From Litchfieldella anticariensis FP35 = DSM 16096 (lineage in GTDB: Bacteria > Pseudomonadota > Gammaproteobacteria > Pseudomonadales > Halomonadaceae): 64,000 bases of DNA. The DNA lies in contig NZ_KE332397.1 in NCBI RefSeq assembly GCF_000409775.1, positions 1 through 64,000 of the forward strand, read 5' to 3'. Positions within the stretch are counted from its first letter, which is position 1. Each line of letters opens with the position of its first letter. Shown piece after piece: positions 43,619 to 52,620 of this stretch. Both the position numbers and the translations under genes were made by a program. Under the pieces are notes generated by a model. The model saw nothing but the letters and a program-made list of their open reading frames with translations. It had not been told where the DNA came from and did not search any database.

Positions 43619-45448
43619 ATGTGGCCACCGTTTTCCCTTAATCGCCCACTGATATGGATGGGGCTCTCCGCACTGGCCGCGATCGGCTGGTTGCCCAGCG
43701 TGTGGTTGCGCCTCATGGCATTGGTCTTCGTGGGAGCGGGAGTGGCGGATGCTTGGCGCCAGATGCAACATGAGCATCGTCGCCGGCGACTTTCGGAAGA
43801 AGCCCTGAAACTCTCCGCCGATGGAGTAGTGATCAGCGATGCCCGCAACCGCATCGTTGCCGTCAACCCTGCCTTTACCCAAATCACCGGCTATACATTG
43901 GAGGAAGTCAAGGGGCAGGATCCCTCGGTGCTATCGTCGGGCCGCCATGACAAGGCATTTTACGATCGTTACTGGCAGACCCTGCAAGCCACCGGCTGCT
44001 GGGAGGGTGAGATATGGAATCAGCGCAAGCATGGCGACCAGTTCCCCGAGTGGTTGCGGGTGCAGGCTTGTCCGGACAGCAAGGGGCGATTAAGTCACTA
44101 CGTCGGGCTGTTTACCGATATTTCACGACACAAGGCGCGTGAGCAGGACTTGCGTCGTATCGGTTTCGAGGATCCTCTGACCGGGCTACCCAACCGGCGT
44201 CGCCTACACGACCTGATGACCTCACGCCTGCGACATTTGCGGGCTGGCGAGGGGCTGGACATGGCGCTCATTGACATCGACACCTTCAAAGCCATCAACG
44301 ATGCCATGGGAGTCGACTGTGGCGATCGCCTGCTGGCACGCTTTGGTCAGCGTCTCGCCGGTCATGTCGCCGGCGGTGTGGTGGGGCGTCTGGGAGGTGA
44401 TGAGTTCATGGTGATTCGCACTACCACCTTCGACGACCACGACAAGTGGGTGAGTGGGTTGCGTGATCATCTCAGTGAGCCCTTCGAGTTGGATGGCCAC
44501 TCACTGCGCCTCGGGTTGACCATTGGGAGCTGCCGAGCGCCTGAAGATGGCAATGACTCGGGGGTGTTGTTCCAGCGCCTGGAATCGGCGCTCTATAGTG
44601 CCAAGCGACATGGCCGCAATCATGATCAGCGTTTCCGCCCTTCACTGGATGTGGCTGGAGATCGTCAGCTTGCCTTGGTCAACGAGTTGCGCACGGCTCT
44701 GGCCAAGGGAACCCAGCTCGAACTGCACTACCAGACCCAACACACTCTGGGGAACGGCGCTCTGGTGGGAATGGAAGCGTTATTGCGTTGGCGCCACCCC
44801 GAGCACGGGATGATTTCTCCAGGCGACTTCATTCCGCTTGCCGAACGGCATGGCCTGATGTCGTCTCTAGGCAGTTGGGTGGTCGAGCGGGCGATTGCCC
44901 AACTGGCAAGCTGGCGCATAGCGGGTATGGCCGAGATCCCGGTGTGGGTCAACATATCCGCGTTGCAGTTGATCCAGGGAGATCTGGAGGCCCGCTTGGC
45001 GGCCTGCCTGGCACAGCACCGTGTGCCGGCTCGTCTGCTTGGGCTAGAACTGACCGAATCGGTGCTGCTTGATGAACGAGCTGGCGATATCTATCCGCGT
45101 CTTGAGGCATTGCGGGCCTTGGGCCATCAGATTGCCATTGATGATTTTGGCACTGGCTATTCCTCGTTGAGCTATCTCAAACGACTGCCGATCGATAAGT
45201 TGAAACTCGACCGTGCTTTCGTGCGTGCGTTGCCGGAGGATAGTGCCGACGCCGCCATCGTCGGTGCAGTATTGACCATGGCGCGTGGTTTGTCTCTGGA
45301 GGTGATTGCTGAAGGGGTGGAAACGACGGAGCAACGAAACTTCCTGCTGCATCATGGTTGCCCCTTGGTGCAAGGGTTCCTGTTCTCGCGTCCGGTACCC
45401 GCCGCTGAACTTGAAGCACGGCTACTGAAAGAGCCTCAACCGATCTGA
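43619..45448 (+). CDS. Membrane-anchored PAS-GGDEF-EAL protein (cyclic-di-GMP turnover)
   Basis: The 609-aa protein has two N-terminal hydrophobic segments (about 10-45), a PAS domain (about 58-172), GGDEF (about 183-340) and EAL (about 350-600). The EAL side looks active: EAL at 386-388, an intact [14 protein letters not shown] box, AEGVET and QGF. The GGDEF core (259-263) is intact, but the usual GHxxGD reads GVDCGD and no RxxD inhibitory site precedes it. Net phosphodiesterase activity is therefore inferred. It is divergent from fabA and convergent with phr. The ATG is the only reasonable start; its ribosome-binding site is poor. Confidence 0.9.
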   Translation: MWPPFSLNRPLIWMGLSALAAIGWLPSVWLRLMALVFVGAGVADAWRQMQHEHRRRRLSEEALKLSADGVVISDARNRIVAVNPAFTQITGYTLEEVKGQDPSVLSSGRHDKAFYDRYWQTLQATGCWEGEIWNQRKHGDQFPEWLRVQACPDSKGRLSHYVGLFTDISRHKAREQDLRRIGFEDPLTGLPNRRRLHDLMTSRLRHLRAGEGLDMALIDIDTFKAINDAMGVDCGDRLLARFGQRLAGHVAGGVVGRLGGDEFMVIRTTTFDDHDKWVSGLRDHLSEPFELDGHSLRLGLTIGSCRAPEDGNDSGVLFQRLESALYSAKRHGRNHDQRFRPSLDVAGDRQLALVNELRTALAKGTQLELHYQTQHTLGNGALVGMEALLRWRHPEHGMISPGDFIPLAERHGLMSSLGSWVVERAIAQLASWRIAGMAEIPVWVNISALQLIQGDLEARLAACLAQHRVPARLLGLELTESVLLDERAGDIYPRLEALRALGHQIAIDDFGTGYSSLSYLKRLPIDKLKLDRAFVRALPEDSADAAIVGAVLTMARGLSLEVIAEGVETTEQRNFLLHHGCPLVQGFLFSRPVPAAELEARLLKEPQPI

Positions 45449-45492
45449 GTCCGGGCTCGGAGAGAGGTTAGTCAATAGGTATCTTTTTCAGC

Positions 45493-46905
45493 TCAAGATG
45501 GCAGCGACTTGAATGCGTTCAAGGTGCGTTGACGCGCTGCGCGGTGATCGACGATAGGGGCAGGGTAGGAGACGGTATCGAGCAGATCGCGGGGCGGTGC
45601 ATGGCGTACCTTGGCCGGAATCTTCGACAACTCGGGGACAAAGTCCGCGATGAACTTTCCCTCCGGGTCAAAGCGGCGAGACTGGGTGGTGGGGTTGAAG
45701 ATGCGGAAGTAGGGAGCGGCATCGGTGCCGGTGGACGCTGCCCATTGCCAGCCACCATTGTTGGCGGCGAATTCACCATCGACCAAGTGATGCAGAAAAA
45801 AGGACTCACCGCGTCGCCAGTCGATCAGCAGGTGCTTGGTGAGAAACATGGCTGCCACCATACGCAGGCGGTTGTGCATCCAGCCGGTCTGAGTGAGTTG
45901 GCGCATGGCGGCATCGACAATCGGATATCCCGTGCGACCTTCGCACCAAGCTCGAAAACTTGGGTCGTCATCGCGCCAAGGCAGAGCCTCGGTATGCTGC
46001 TGGAATGCGTGATAACGGCATACCCGCGGGAAGCCCACTACGATATGTTGGTAGAATTCGCGCCATATCAACTCATTGCCCCAGGCTACTAAGCCAGGGT
46101 GTCCTTCGATCAAGCTCCCCTCGTTCTCGGCGAGTACCGCCTGCAGGCACTGACGATGCGAGATCATCCCCAGAGCCAGATAGGGGGACAGTTCACTGGT
46201 GCCACGGAGTACAGGGTAATCACGCCGCTCGTGGTAGTGTCTGCTCCGGTAATGCAGAAAACGTTTCAACCGCTCTGCCGCACGCCCTTGTCCTGCCGGC
46301 CACAGGCATGCATCGACTGGAGACGTGTCGAGCCTGGGCGGCGGTGGCAGTGGATCGGAGAGGATGGTCAGTCGAGTTTGAGGGCGCGGAGCATCGTGTA
46401 GAGCAAGATGGTGCGATTCGAGTTGGCGGTGCCAGGCTTTGGCGAAAGGGGTGAATACACGGTAGTAGTCGCCTTGGCTGGTGAGCAATTCTCCGGGAGC
46501 GAAGGCCACGGCGTCGGTATGGGCCTTAACCTCCAGGTTCGTCTTCTGAAAGGTGCCAAGTACCGCCGCATCGCGCTGCCATTCGTTGAGCGGGTATTCG
46601 CGGTTGAAATGCAGTCCGCTGGCGCCGTATTCGCGAGCGAGTGCCAGCAATGCGTCGGGAGCCTCATCGAAACTGTCAATATCACGATGCAGCAGAGGGA
46701 TATTGAGCTTGGCAAGATCCTCGCGTAGCGCTGTTACTCCGCGTGCCCAAAAGTCCAGTTTGTTGGCGCCATGGCCATGGTGCTGCCACTGCTTCAGGCT
46801 GCGCAAAAAAACGGCGATTACCGGCCCTTGTGCCGCAGCCGCACTCAGGGCGCTATTGTCGTGGGTGCGCAGGTCACTGCGAAACCATACCAGCTTGGGC
46901 GCCAT
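45493..46905 (-). CDS. phr: Deoxyribodipyrimidine photolyase (class I)
   Basis: Uses FADH and blue light to split cyclobutane pyrimidine dimers. The 470-aa protein has the N-terminal Rossmann antenna domain (LVWFRSDLRTHDNSAL) and the FAD-binding domain with RTGYPIVDAAMRQLTQTGW, MHNRLRMVAAMFLTKHLLIDW and the diagnostic NNGGWQWAASTGTDAAPYFR. GGAGG precedes the ATG. It lies 26 nt after the merR-type gene on the same strand, so light control through that regulator is likely. Confidence 0.96.
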   Translation of the reverse strand: MAPKLVWFRSDLRTHDNSALSAAAAQGPVIAVFLRSLKQWQHHGHGANKLDFWARGVTALREDLAKLNIPLLHRDIDSFDEAPDALLALAREYGASGLHFNREYPLNEWQRDAAVLGTFQKTNLEVKAHTDAVAFAPGELLTSQGDYYRVFTPFAKAWHRQLESHHLALHDAPRPQTRLTILSDPLPPPPRLDTSPVDACLWPAGQGRAAERLKRFLHYRSRHYHERRDYPVLRGTSELSPYLALGMISHRQCLQAVLAENEGSLIEGHPGLVAWGNELIWREFYQHIVVGFPRVCRYHAFQQHTEALPWRDDDPSFRAWCEGRTGYPIVDAAMRQLTQTGWMHNRLRMVAAMFLTKHLLIDWRRGESFFLHHLVDGEFAANNGGWQWAASTGTDAAPYFRIFNPTTQSRRFDPEGKFIADFVPELSKIPAKVRHAPPRDLLDTVSYPAPIVDHRAARQRTLNAFKSLPS

Positions 46906-46931
46906 GCGACCTCCACTTCTCGCCTGGATTC

Positions 46932-47843
46932 TCAGGCACTGATGAGGGAAGCGAGTTTGGTGATCGCTTTAGGTGGATCGTCGCCGAGAATCGCCACCTG
47001 GCTATCCTGGAGGTCATGCTGACGGATCCGCGCCACGGGGCCGCATAGGCCCACGGGTACGTCAAGCTGATCAGCCAGACGTGGCAACTGGCGTCGAATC
47101 ATATCGGCTCGCTCGGCCTGACCACTGCATAGCAACAAGGCGGCAGCTTTGAAGCGTTCCACTGCCAACGGCAGTTCGCTGAAAGGTAGTGGGGCATCGA
47201 AGAAATGTACTCGATACCTGGCTTGGGAAGCCGCCAGGGCGATCAGCAGACTCCATAGCATCCCTTGGTCTTCAGGGAGTCGGCCGATCAGTAGCACGGG
47301 GCCAGGGTTTACCAGGTTGGCATGGTAGAGTCGGGTTCCGGTCCGCGTTCGCAGAAAGGCTTCCAGTGTGCGACGTTGCAAGGCAGCGCCGAGGTGGCTA
47401 TCCCAGCGTTCTTCCAGTTCGTCTACCAGTGGCTTGAACAACTCGCTGAGACAGGTTTCGACTGGATAGAGCGCCATGCACTGGTTGAACAAGGCGTCCA
47501 GGCGTGACAGGTCCAACGATTCCACGGCGGCCACTAATTGATAGCGCTGGCTGGGCCAGTCGCCGGCAATGGGGTCGGGAGTCTCGGCGACGTGGGGCTG
47601 GTCAAGTAATTCGCGCACTTGGCTGACGGGTACGCCGCGATTCAGCCACTGTAGGATATGCTCGATGCGTTCGATATCATCGGAAGCATAGAGCCGATGG
47701 CCCTTGGGGGTGCGCTGGGGGCGAATCAGGCTATAACGGCGCTCCCAGGCACGCAGTGTCACCGGGTTAACACCGGTCAGGCGTGAAACCTCACGTATCG
47801 GATAAAGTGGCGCATTGGTCGGGTGAGTCGCATTGTCACTCAT
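46932..47843 (-). CDS. MerR-family regulator, LitR/CarH-like but lacking B12-binding residues
   Basis: DNA-binding regulator. The MerR helix-turn-helix PIREVSRLTGVNPVTLRAWE is followed by a helical middle region and a Rossmann-like C-terminal domain as in CarH/LitR photoreceptors. The W-x9-EH cap motif reads W-x9-RR (WDSHLGAALQRR). The ExHxxG cobalamin-ligand loop reads EDQGML, without the axial histidine. This fits the B12-independent LitR class known from Pseudomonas, which pairs with LOV proteins. The start is uncertain: this ATG, a GTG 6 nt earlier with better-spaced GAGG, or an ATG at 47924 overlapping the cbiX stop. Confidence 0.82.
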   Translation of the reverse strand: MSDNATHPTNAPLYPIREVSRLTGVNPVTLRAWERRYSLIRPQRTPKGHRLYASDDIERIEHILQWLNRGVPVSQVRELLDQPHVAETPDPIAGDWPSQRYQLVAAVESLDLSRLDALFNQCMALYPVETCLSELFKPLVDELEERWDSHLGAALQRRTLEAFLRTRTGTRLYHANLVNPGPVLLIGRLPEDQGMLWSLLIALAASQARYRVHFFDAPLPFSELPLAVERFKAAALLLCSGQAERADMIRRQLPRLADQLDVPVGLCGPVARIRQHDLQDSQVAILGDDPPKAITKLASLISA

Positions 47844-47920
47844 GCGCACTGTTGCCTCTTGAGGATTCTGCGGAAGGTGCTGGGTGGTGTCCGTGATCCC
47901 CGACTCCACCAGCAGCCGTA

Positions 47921-48292
47921 TCATGATCGGGTTGTGCGTTCATCGATGATGCTGGCCAAGGCCTCGACGAAGGCTGGGTGCTCCCCTACCGGGGCCAGAA
48001 GTGTCAAGCGGATGTTAGGGTGAGTCCGATGCAGAGCCTCGATCTGACCGGGAACATCCTCTCGCAGGTGGCGGCCGGCAGCGAAGAACAGCGGAAGGAT
48101 GTCGGCGCGTGTCGTACCCTGTGACTGGAGTTCTGTAATGGTGGCTTCCAGTGAAGGGTCGCAAAGCTCCATGTAGGCCAGGCGTAGTGGGGTTGGAGAA
48201 CGCTGTGCCAAGGACATCGCCAGGTGGTCGAAAGGCGCGCGCCAGTTCGGATCACGCGAGCCGTGAGCGAGTAGTATCAGCGCGTGGGACAT
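47921..48292 (-). CDS. Short CbiX/SirB-like sirohydrochlorin chelatase family protein
   Basis: Small chelatases of this family insert Co or Fe into sirohydrochlorin in cobalamin or siroheme synthesis. The 123-aa protein has the N-terminal LLAHGSRDPNW histidine motif and the second histidine in PLFFAAGRHLREDVPG, both metal ligands in the family. GGAGG lies 10 nt before the ATG. Its stop overlaps an upstream in-frame ATG of the MerR gene, and the order cbiX-merR-phr suggests one transcript. Whether it still acts as a chelatase is unknown. Confidence 0.85.
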   Translation of the reverse strand: MSHALILLAHGSRDPNWRAPFDHLAMSLAQRSPTPLRLAYMELCDPSLEATITELQSQGTTRADILPLFFAAGRHLREDVPGQIEALHRTHPNIRLTLLAPVGEHPAFVEALASIIDERTTRS

Positions 48293-48399
48293 GGTGCGTT
48301 CGCCTCCGCTGGTAAATCCGGCGCTGAGGTGGAGGTAGAGTGGTTTGCCAACAGTGCCACCTGAGCGCTGATATGAACTGTCATCTAGACTACCAAAAG

Positions 48400-48418
48400 C
48401 GTACAAGCGCTGTATAAC
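48400..48418. promoter_or_regulatory. TACA-N5-TGTA inverted repeat, candidate MerR operator
   Basis: CGTACA-AGCGC-TGTATA (48400-48416) is an imperfect palindrome in the 220-bp divergent gap between cbiX and the epimerase gene. LitR/CarH-type regulators bind sites built on TGTACA half-sites. The right half overlaps a TATAAC -10-like element reading towards the epimerase gene. Regulator and target are inferred. Confidence 0.4.
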
Positions 48419-48512
48419 TCATTGCGATGCCACGTCTCACTGGCAGTCAACGCTCTCGAGTCCGTACGGCGGGTCGGGTCGATGCGGGGCATCAGCGATA
48501 GTGGAGGGAACC

Positions 48513-49409
48513 ATGCGCGTCTTGATCACGGGAGGCTCCGGGTTTGTCGGTCGTCGGCTGTGTGAACGTCTGGCCAAAGCGGACCACTCACTTCTGGTCG
48601 TGTCCCGCGACCCCACCAGAGCGCGTCGTGTCTTACCCGCCGGAACCGATGTCGAGACGTCGGTGCTGGCTTTTACTGATCGAGCACCCGAGGCGATCGT
48701 CAACTTGGCGGGAGAGTCAATTGCCGATCGGCGCTGGAGCGATGAGCAAAAACGACGTCTGATCGACTCCCGGGTCAATATCACTCGTGACCTGGTGATG
48801 CTTTGCCAGCATCTCGAAAGTCCGCCTGCGGTAATGGTGTCGGGCTCCGCCATGGGGTATTACGGCGACCAGGGCGAGCGGGAGGTCGCCGAGGACACAC
48901 CTCCCCACGATGAGTTCGCGCATCGACTGTGCGAGAGCTGGGAACAAGCGGCGCGTGAGGCGGAGGAGTATGGCGTGCGGGTGGCGTTGATCCGAATCGG
49001 CCTGGTACTGGAGCAGGGCGGCGGTACGCTGGCCAAGATGTTGCCCCCTTTCAAGCTAGGATTGGGGGGACGTTTCGGGAGTGGCCGTCAATTCATGCCT
49101 TGGGTACATCGCGAAGATCTGGTACGCATCATCGAGTTCCTGCTCGAACGAGACGATTTGCGGGGCCCCTTCAACGGTTCCGCTCCACACCCGGTGACCA
49201 ACGCCGAGTTCTCACAAGCGTTGGCGCGACACTTGCGACGCCCGGCAATGTTGCCGGTACCGGCCTTCGTATTGAAGGCCGGTTTTGGCGAGATGTCTCG
49301 ATTGTTGCTGACCGGAGCGGATATGCGCCCGGCTCGCTTGCAGGCGGCCGGGTTCGAATTTCGCTATCCGACCTTGGATGAGGCATTGGCAGCGATTCTG
49401 CGCCAATAG
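48513..49409 (+). CDS. TIGR01777/YfcH-like SDR epimerase
   Basis: Extended short-chain dehydrogenase of unproven substrate, like E. coli YfcH (297 aa). The 298-aa protein has the NAD-binding GGSGFVGRRL near the start, NLAGESIADRRWSDEQK, the SGSAMGYYGD active-site region, and MPWVHREDLVRII plus a DUF1731-like C-terminus. TGGAGGGA precedes the ATG. In Pseudomonas a member of this family also lies near phr and a merR gene. Confidence 0.9.
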   Translation: MRVLITGGSGFVGRRLCERLAKADHSLLVVSRDPTRARRVLPAGTDVETSVLAFTDRAPEAIVNLAGESIADRRWSDEQKRRLIDSRVNITRDLVMLCQHLESPPAVMVSGSAMGYYGDQGEREVAEDTPPHDEFAHRLCESWEQAAREAEEYGVRVALIRIGLVLEQGGGTLAKMLPPFKLGLGGRFGSGRQFMPWVHREDLVRIIEFLLERDDLRGPFNGSAPHPVTNAEFSQALARHLRRPAMLPVPAFVLKAGFGEMSRLLLTGADMRPARLQAAGFEFRYPTLDEALAAILRQ

Positions 49410-49426
49410 ATAGCGCAGAGGGTCGT

Positions 49427-52372
49427 TCAGCGGCTGTCCTTGTCCACCGTGACGATCACGCGCACAGCGTCGAGGCGCAAACGGGTATTCTCGATGGCGG
49501 TATCCAGCGTGGTGCGCTCGTCTTGCAGCGCCTGCAGCTCATCCTCGCGCACCGCAGGGTTGTGCCGTGATAGCGCCTGCAGGCGTGCCAGCTCGGCATT
49601 CAGGCTATTGCGCATACGAAACTGGGCTGCCTCGACGATACTTGGCAATTCGCGCTCGGCTTCCGTCTCACCGACACTCAGCAACTCGCGAAGCCGGTCG
49701 TGGCGGGTCTTGATCAGGTCGCGAGCCACTGCCTTCTTGACCTTCTGCAGGTTCTTCGACAATCCGCTGAAGGAGACTTTGTCGGAGAGATTGGCGCCCG
49801 ACTCGTCGAGCAGTACCCGTATCGCCGTGGGTGGCAGGAAGCGGTTAATGTGCAGTCGTTTAGGGGCTGGGCAATAGGTGCGGAACACCAACTCGACCAT
49901 CACCCTGCCGGGCGGAATTGCTGGATGCTTGAGCAGAGCCAGGGCGGTATTGCCCATGGTGCCACTCAGGATGCGTCCCATCATCTCGCGCAGCAAGGGG
50001 TGCTCCCAGGACAATCGCTGGACATCGTCACGGGCTAGCGCGCGAGAGCGTAACAAGGTCGCCGTGAATCCTTCTTCGCCTTTCACCAATCCTGGCAGGC
50101 CATCGAGCATCTGAGGGCTAGGCTGAAGCAACATCAGGTCACTGCCGAGCTCCTGACTGTCGACCCCGAAGATGTCCAGCGCCTGGTCGAGATAGCGGGG
50201 CAGTGCTGGGTCGTCGTCGAGCTCATGGATAGCCTGAGCCACTTCCTCGGCACGATCATGGCGGCAGGCATTGAGTTCCAGCAGGCGATTGCGCCCGGCA
50301 TCGCGTTCGGCGAGCTTGGTGGCAAACAGTGCTCGTGTTTCCTCAATGATTTCGTCGAGCCCGTTGGTATCGAGCAGGGCGTCGGCCAGAACATCGCCGA
50401 AGGCATCATAAAGTTCGCTACCAACTCCGTGTGGGGCACTGAACGCATCCATGCCTTCGTCGTACCAGCGCAAAAGCCGCGCGCCGGGACTATCCTCGAA
50501 GGTTGCTATGTACAGTTCGATGGCGTGCTGCTGGCCGATACGATCGAGCCGTCCAATCCGCTGCTCGAGCTGATCGGGGTGCAGGGGTAGATCGAACATC
50601 ACCAGGTGACGGCAGAACTGAAAGTTGCGCCCTTCGGAGCCGATCTCCGAGCATATCATCACTTGGCAGCCTTCCTCCTCATCAGCGAAGGCGGCAGCGG
50701 CGCGGTCGCGCTCGACCAGGGTCATTCCCTCGTGGAATAGCGGTGCATGCACGCCGCCCAGCACTCGCAACCCTTCGGCCAAACCAGCAGCAGTGTCGCG
50801 ATGATGCGCAATCACCAGCACCTTGTCGTGGCCAACGTCGGTGAGTAACTCCAATAGCCAGGTGACGCGCGGGTCGAACTGCCACCAGGGTTCGGCATTC
50901 AACGGGTCATCCGCCAGCGCGCGATACATAGTGTCGAGGTGAAGTATGACCTCGGGATGGTCGAGGCCGGTCTCGATCAGCAATTCATCGAGATAGTCTT
51001 CGTCGCGCGCCAAGCGACGAAGCACGCGACGGTAGGGCGAGGGCAGTTCTAGAGTCGTTAGGTGCAGATGACGTTCGGGAAAGCCACCGACATGACGTCG
51101 GCTGTTACGAAACATCACTCGGCCAGTGCCGTGGCGGTCGAGCAACTGCTCGCGAAGTTGGGCCTTGGCTGATTCGCGCTGGGGGGGGCCACTCTCCGAG
51201 TCGAGCAGAGTATCGAGCAGTGCCTGACTGTCGGAATCGTCGATCACTGCACCAATGCAATCACGGTCATCGCTGTTGCTCCTGTTGTCGCCGGACAGCC
51301 GTTCCAAGGCATCGATGGCTTCGGCGACACGGACATAACCTTGTTCTTCCGTCTTGAAGCGCTCTAGGCTCTGGTAGCGGTCTGGATCGAGCAGGCGCAG
51401 ACGGGCGAAATGGCTTTCCATGCCCATCTGCTCTGGCGTGGCGGTCAGCAACAATACGCCAGCAGTGGTCGCGGCCAGACGTTCTACGCAGGCATAGCCG
51501 GGACCGCTGTGCTCCGGTGTCCAGTCCAGGTGGTGAGCTTCATCGACGATCAGCAGATCCCAATCACAGGCCTGGGCTTGTGTCTGGCGATGGGGGTTGG
51601 CGAATAGCCACTGCTGGCTGGCGAGGATCAACTGACCGGACTCGAAAGGATTGGTCTCTGCCTGGGCCTGACTCTGGTGCTCGTCGAGCAGGGTGACGTC
51701 GAGTGCGAAGCGGCGCAGTAGCTCCACCAGCCACTGATGGGTCAAACTGTCGGGTACCAGGATCAACGCACGCTCGGCACGGCCAGTAAGCAGTAAACGA
51801 TGCAGAATCAGCCCGGCTTCGATAGTCTTGCCCAATCCCACTTCATCGGCCAGTAGTACCCGCGGTGCGTGGCGGCTGGCCACCTCATCAGCGATATACA
51901 ACTGGTGGGGAATCAGGTCGATCTTGGGACCCGCCAGGCCCAGTGCCGGATTCTGCTCGATACGATGATGATGGTGCAGGGTGCGGAAACGCAGGTCGAA
52001 CCAGTCATTGCGATCGACCTGACCGGTCAGCAAACGGTCACGGGCTTGGTCGAACTGCATGGTGTCGGCGAGGCGGGCTTCGGGGAGCTCGTGGATCTGG
52101 CCTTGGTCATCCTCGCCGATGTAGACGATCAGACCATCGATTTCCTTGCTGTCGTCGACGATCATCTGCCAGCCTTCGGCGGATTGAATACGGTCGCCAC
52201 TGCCAAAGGCGACTCGGGTCAACGGGGGTTGGCGAACGCTATAGGTTCGGGTTTCCTGGCTGGCGCTGAAGAGTACGGTCACAGTGCGGAAATCGCAATT
52301 CAAGACGGTGCCCAGGCCCAGCTCGGCTTCGCCGTCGCTGATCCAGCGCTGACCGGGAGAAAATTCGCTCAT
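49427..52372 (-). CDS. rapA: RNA polymerase-associated ATPase RapA
   Basis: Swi2/Snf2-type ATPase that recycles stalled RNA polymerase after transcription. The 981-aa protein (E. coli 968) has the N-terminal Tudor-like domains (PGQRWISDGEAELGLGTV), helicase motif I LADEVGLGKTIEAG, motif II VDEAHHLDW, motif III LLLTATPEQMGMESHFARLR and a C-terminal helicase half ending QLEQRIGRLDRIGQ. The ATG has GAGG 5 nt upstream. It is convergent with the epimerase gene, with only 17 bp between them. Confidence 0.96.
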   Translation of the reverse strand: MSEFSPGQRWISDGEAELGLGTVLNCDFRTVTVLFSASQETRTYSVRQPPLTRVAFGSGDRIQSAEGWQMIVDDSKEIDGLIVYIGEDDQGQIHELPEARLADTMQFDQARDRLLTGQVDRNDWFDLRFRTLHHHHRIEQNPALGLAGPKIDLIPHQLYIADEVASRHAPRVLLADEVGLGKTIEAGLILHRLLLTGRAERALILVPDSLTHQWLVELLRRFALDVTLLDEHQSQAQAETNPFESGQLILASQQWLFANPHRQTQAQACDWDLLIVDEAHHLDWTPEHSGPGYACVERLAATTAGVLLLTATPEQMGMESHFARLRLLDPDRYQSLERFKTEEQGYVRVAEAIDALERLSGDNRSNSDDRDCIGAVIDDSDSQALLDTLLDSESGPPQRESAKAQLREQLLDRHGTGRVMFRNSRRHVGGFPERHLHLTTLELPSPYRRVLRRLARDEDYLDELLIETGLDHPEVILHLDTMYRALADDPLNAEPWWQFDPRVTWLLELLTDVGHDKVLVIAHHRDTAAGLAEGLRVLGGVHAPLFHEGMTLVERDRAAAAFADEEEGCQVMICSEIGSEGRNFQFCRHLVMFDLPLHPDQLEQRIGRLDRIGQQHAIELYIATFEDSPGARLLRWYDEGMDAFSAPHGVGSELYDAFGDVLADALLDTNGLDEIIEETRALFATKLAERDAGRNRLLELNACRHDRAEEVAQAIHELDDDPALPRYLDQALDIFGVDSQELGSDLMLLQPSPQMLDGLPGLVKGEEGFTATLLRSRALARDDVQRLSWEHPLLREMMGRILSGTMGNTALALLKHPAIPPGRVMVELVFRTYCPAPKRLHINRFLPPTAIRVLLDESGANLSDKVSFSGLSKNLQKVKKAVARDLIKTRHDRLRELLSVGETEAERELPSIVEAAQFRMRNSLNAELARLQALSRHNPAVREDELQALQDERTTLDTAIENTRLRLDAVRVIVTVDKDSR

Positions 52373-52620
52373 GATGCCTCGGATGATCAACAGATGCTGC
52401 GCAAGTCAGTGGCCGCTCGCCCACGAGCCGCTTTACGAGCGGTCCTGAACGTCGGCAGGGCGCGGTATGGTACCGGAAAGTGTCGCGTCGCTTAAGGGGA
52501 ACTCCGCATAAAAACATGCATGGCCCCGGTTCGCCTACCGTCCCGTTGCTGCGCTACCCTTCATCGATCTCTTCGGCATTTTCCCGAGAGGCAGCGTTCC
52601 CCCGCAAGCCGTCTCGGAGG

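Noticed and set aside
43354..43887. N-terminal extension of the fabA frame to 43887
   Set aside because: FabA homologues start at the GTG at 43353 (171 aa). The extension overlaps the divergent GGDEF-EAL gene and has no similarity to known domains.
43858..44134. PAS domain of the GGDEF-EAL protein as a LOV photosensor near phr
   Set aside because: The flavin-binding GxNCRFLQ motif is absent (the region reads [13 protein letters not shown]), so it is an ordinary PAS domain.
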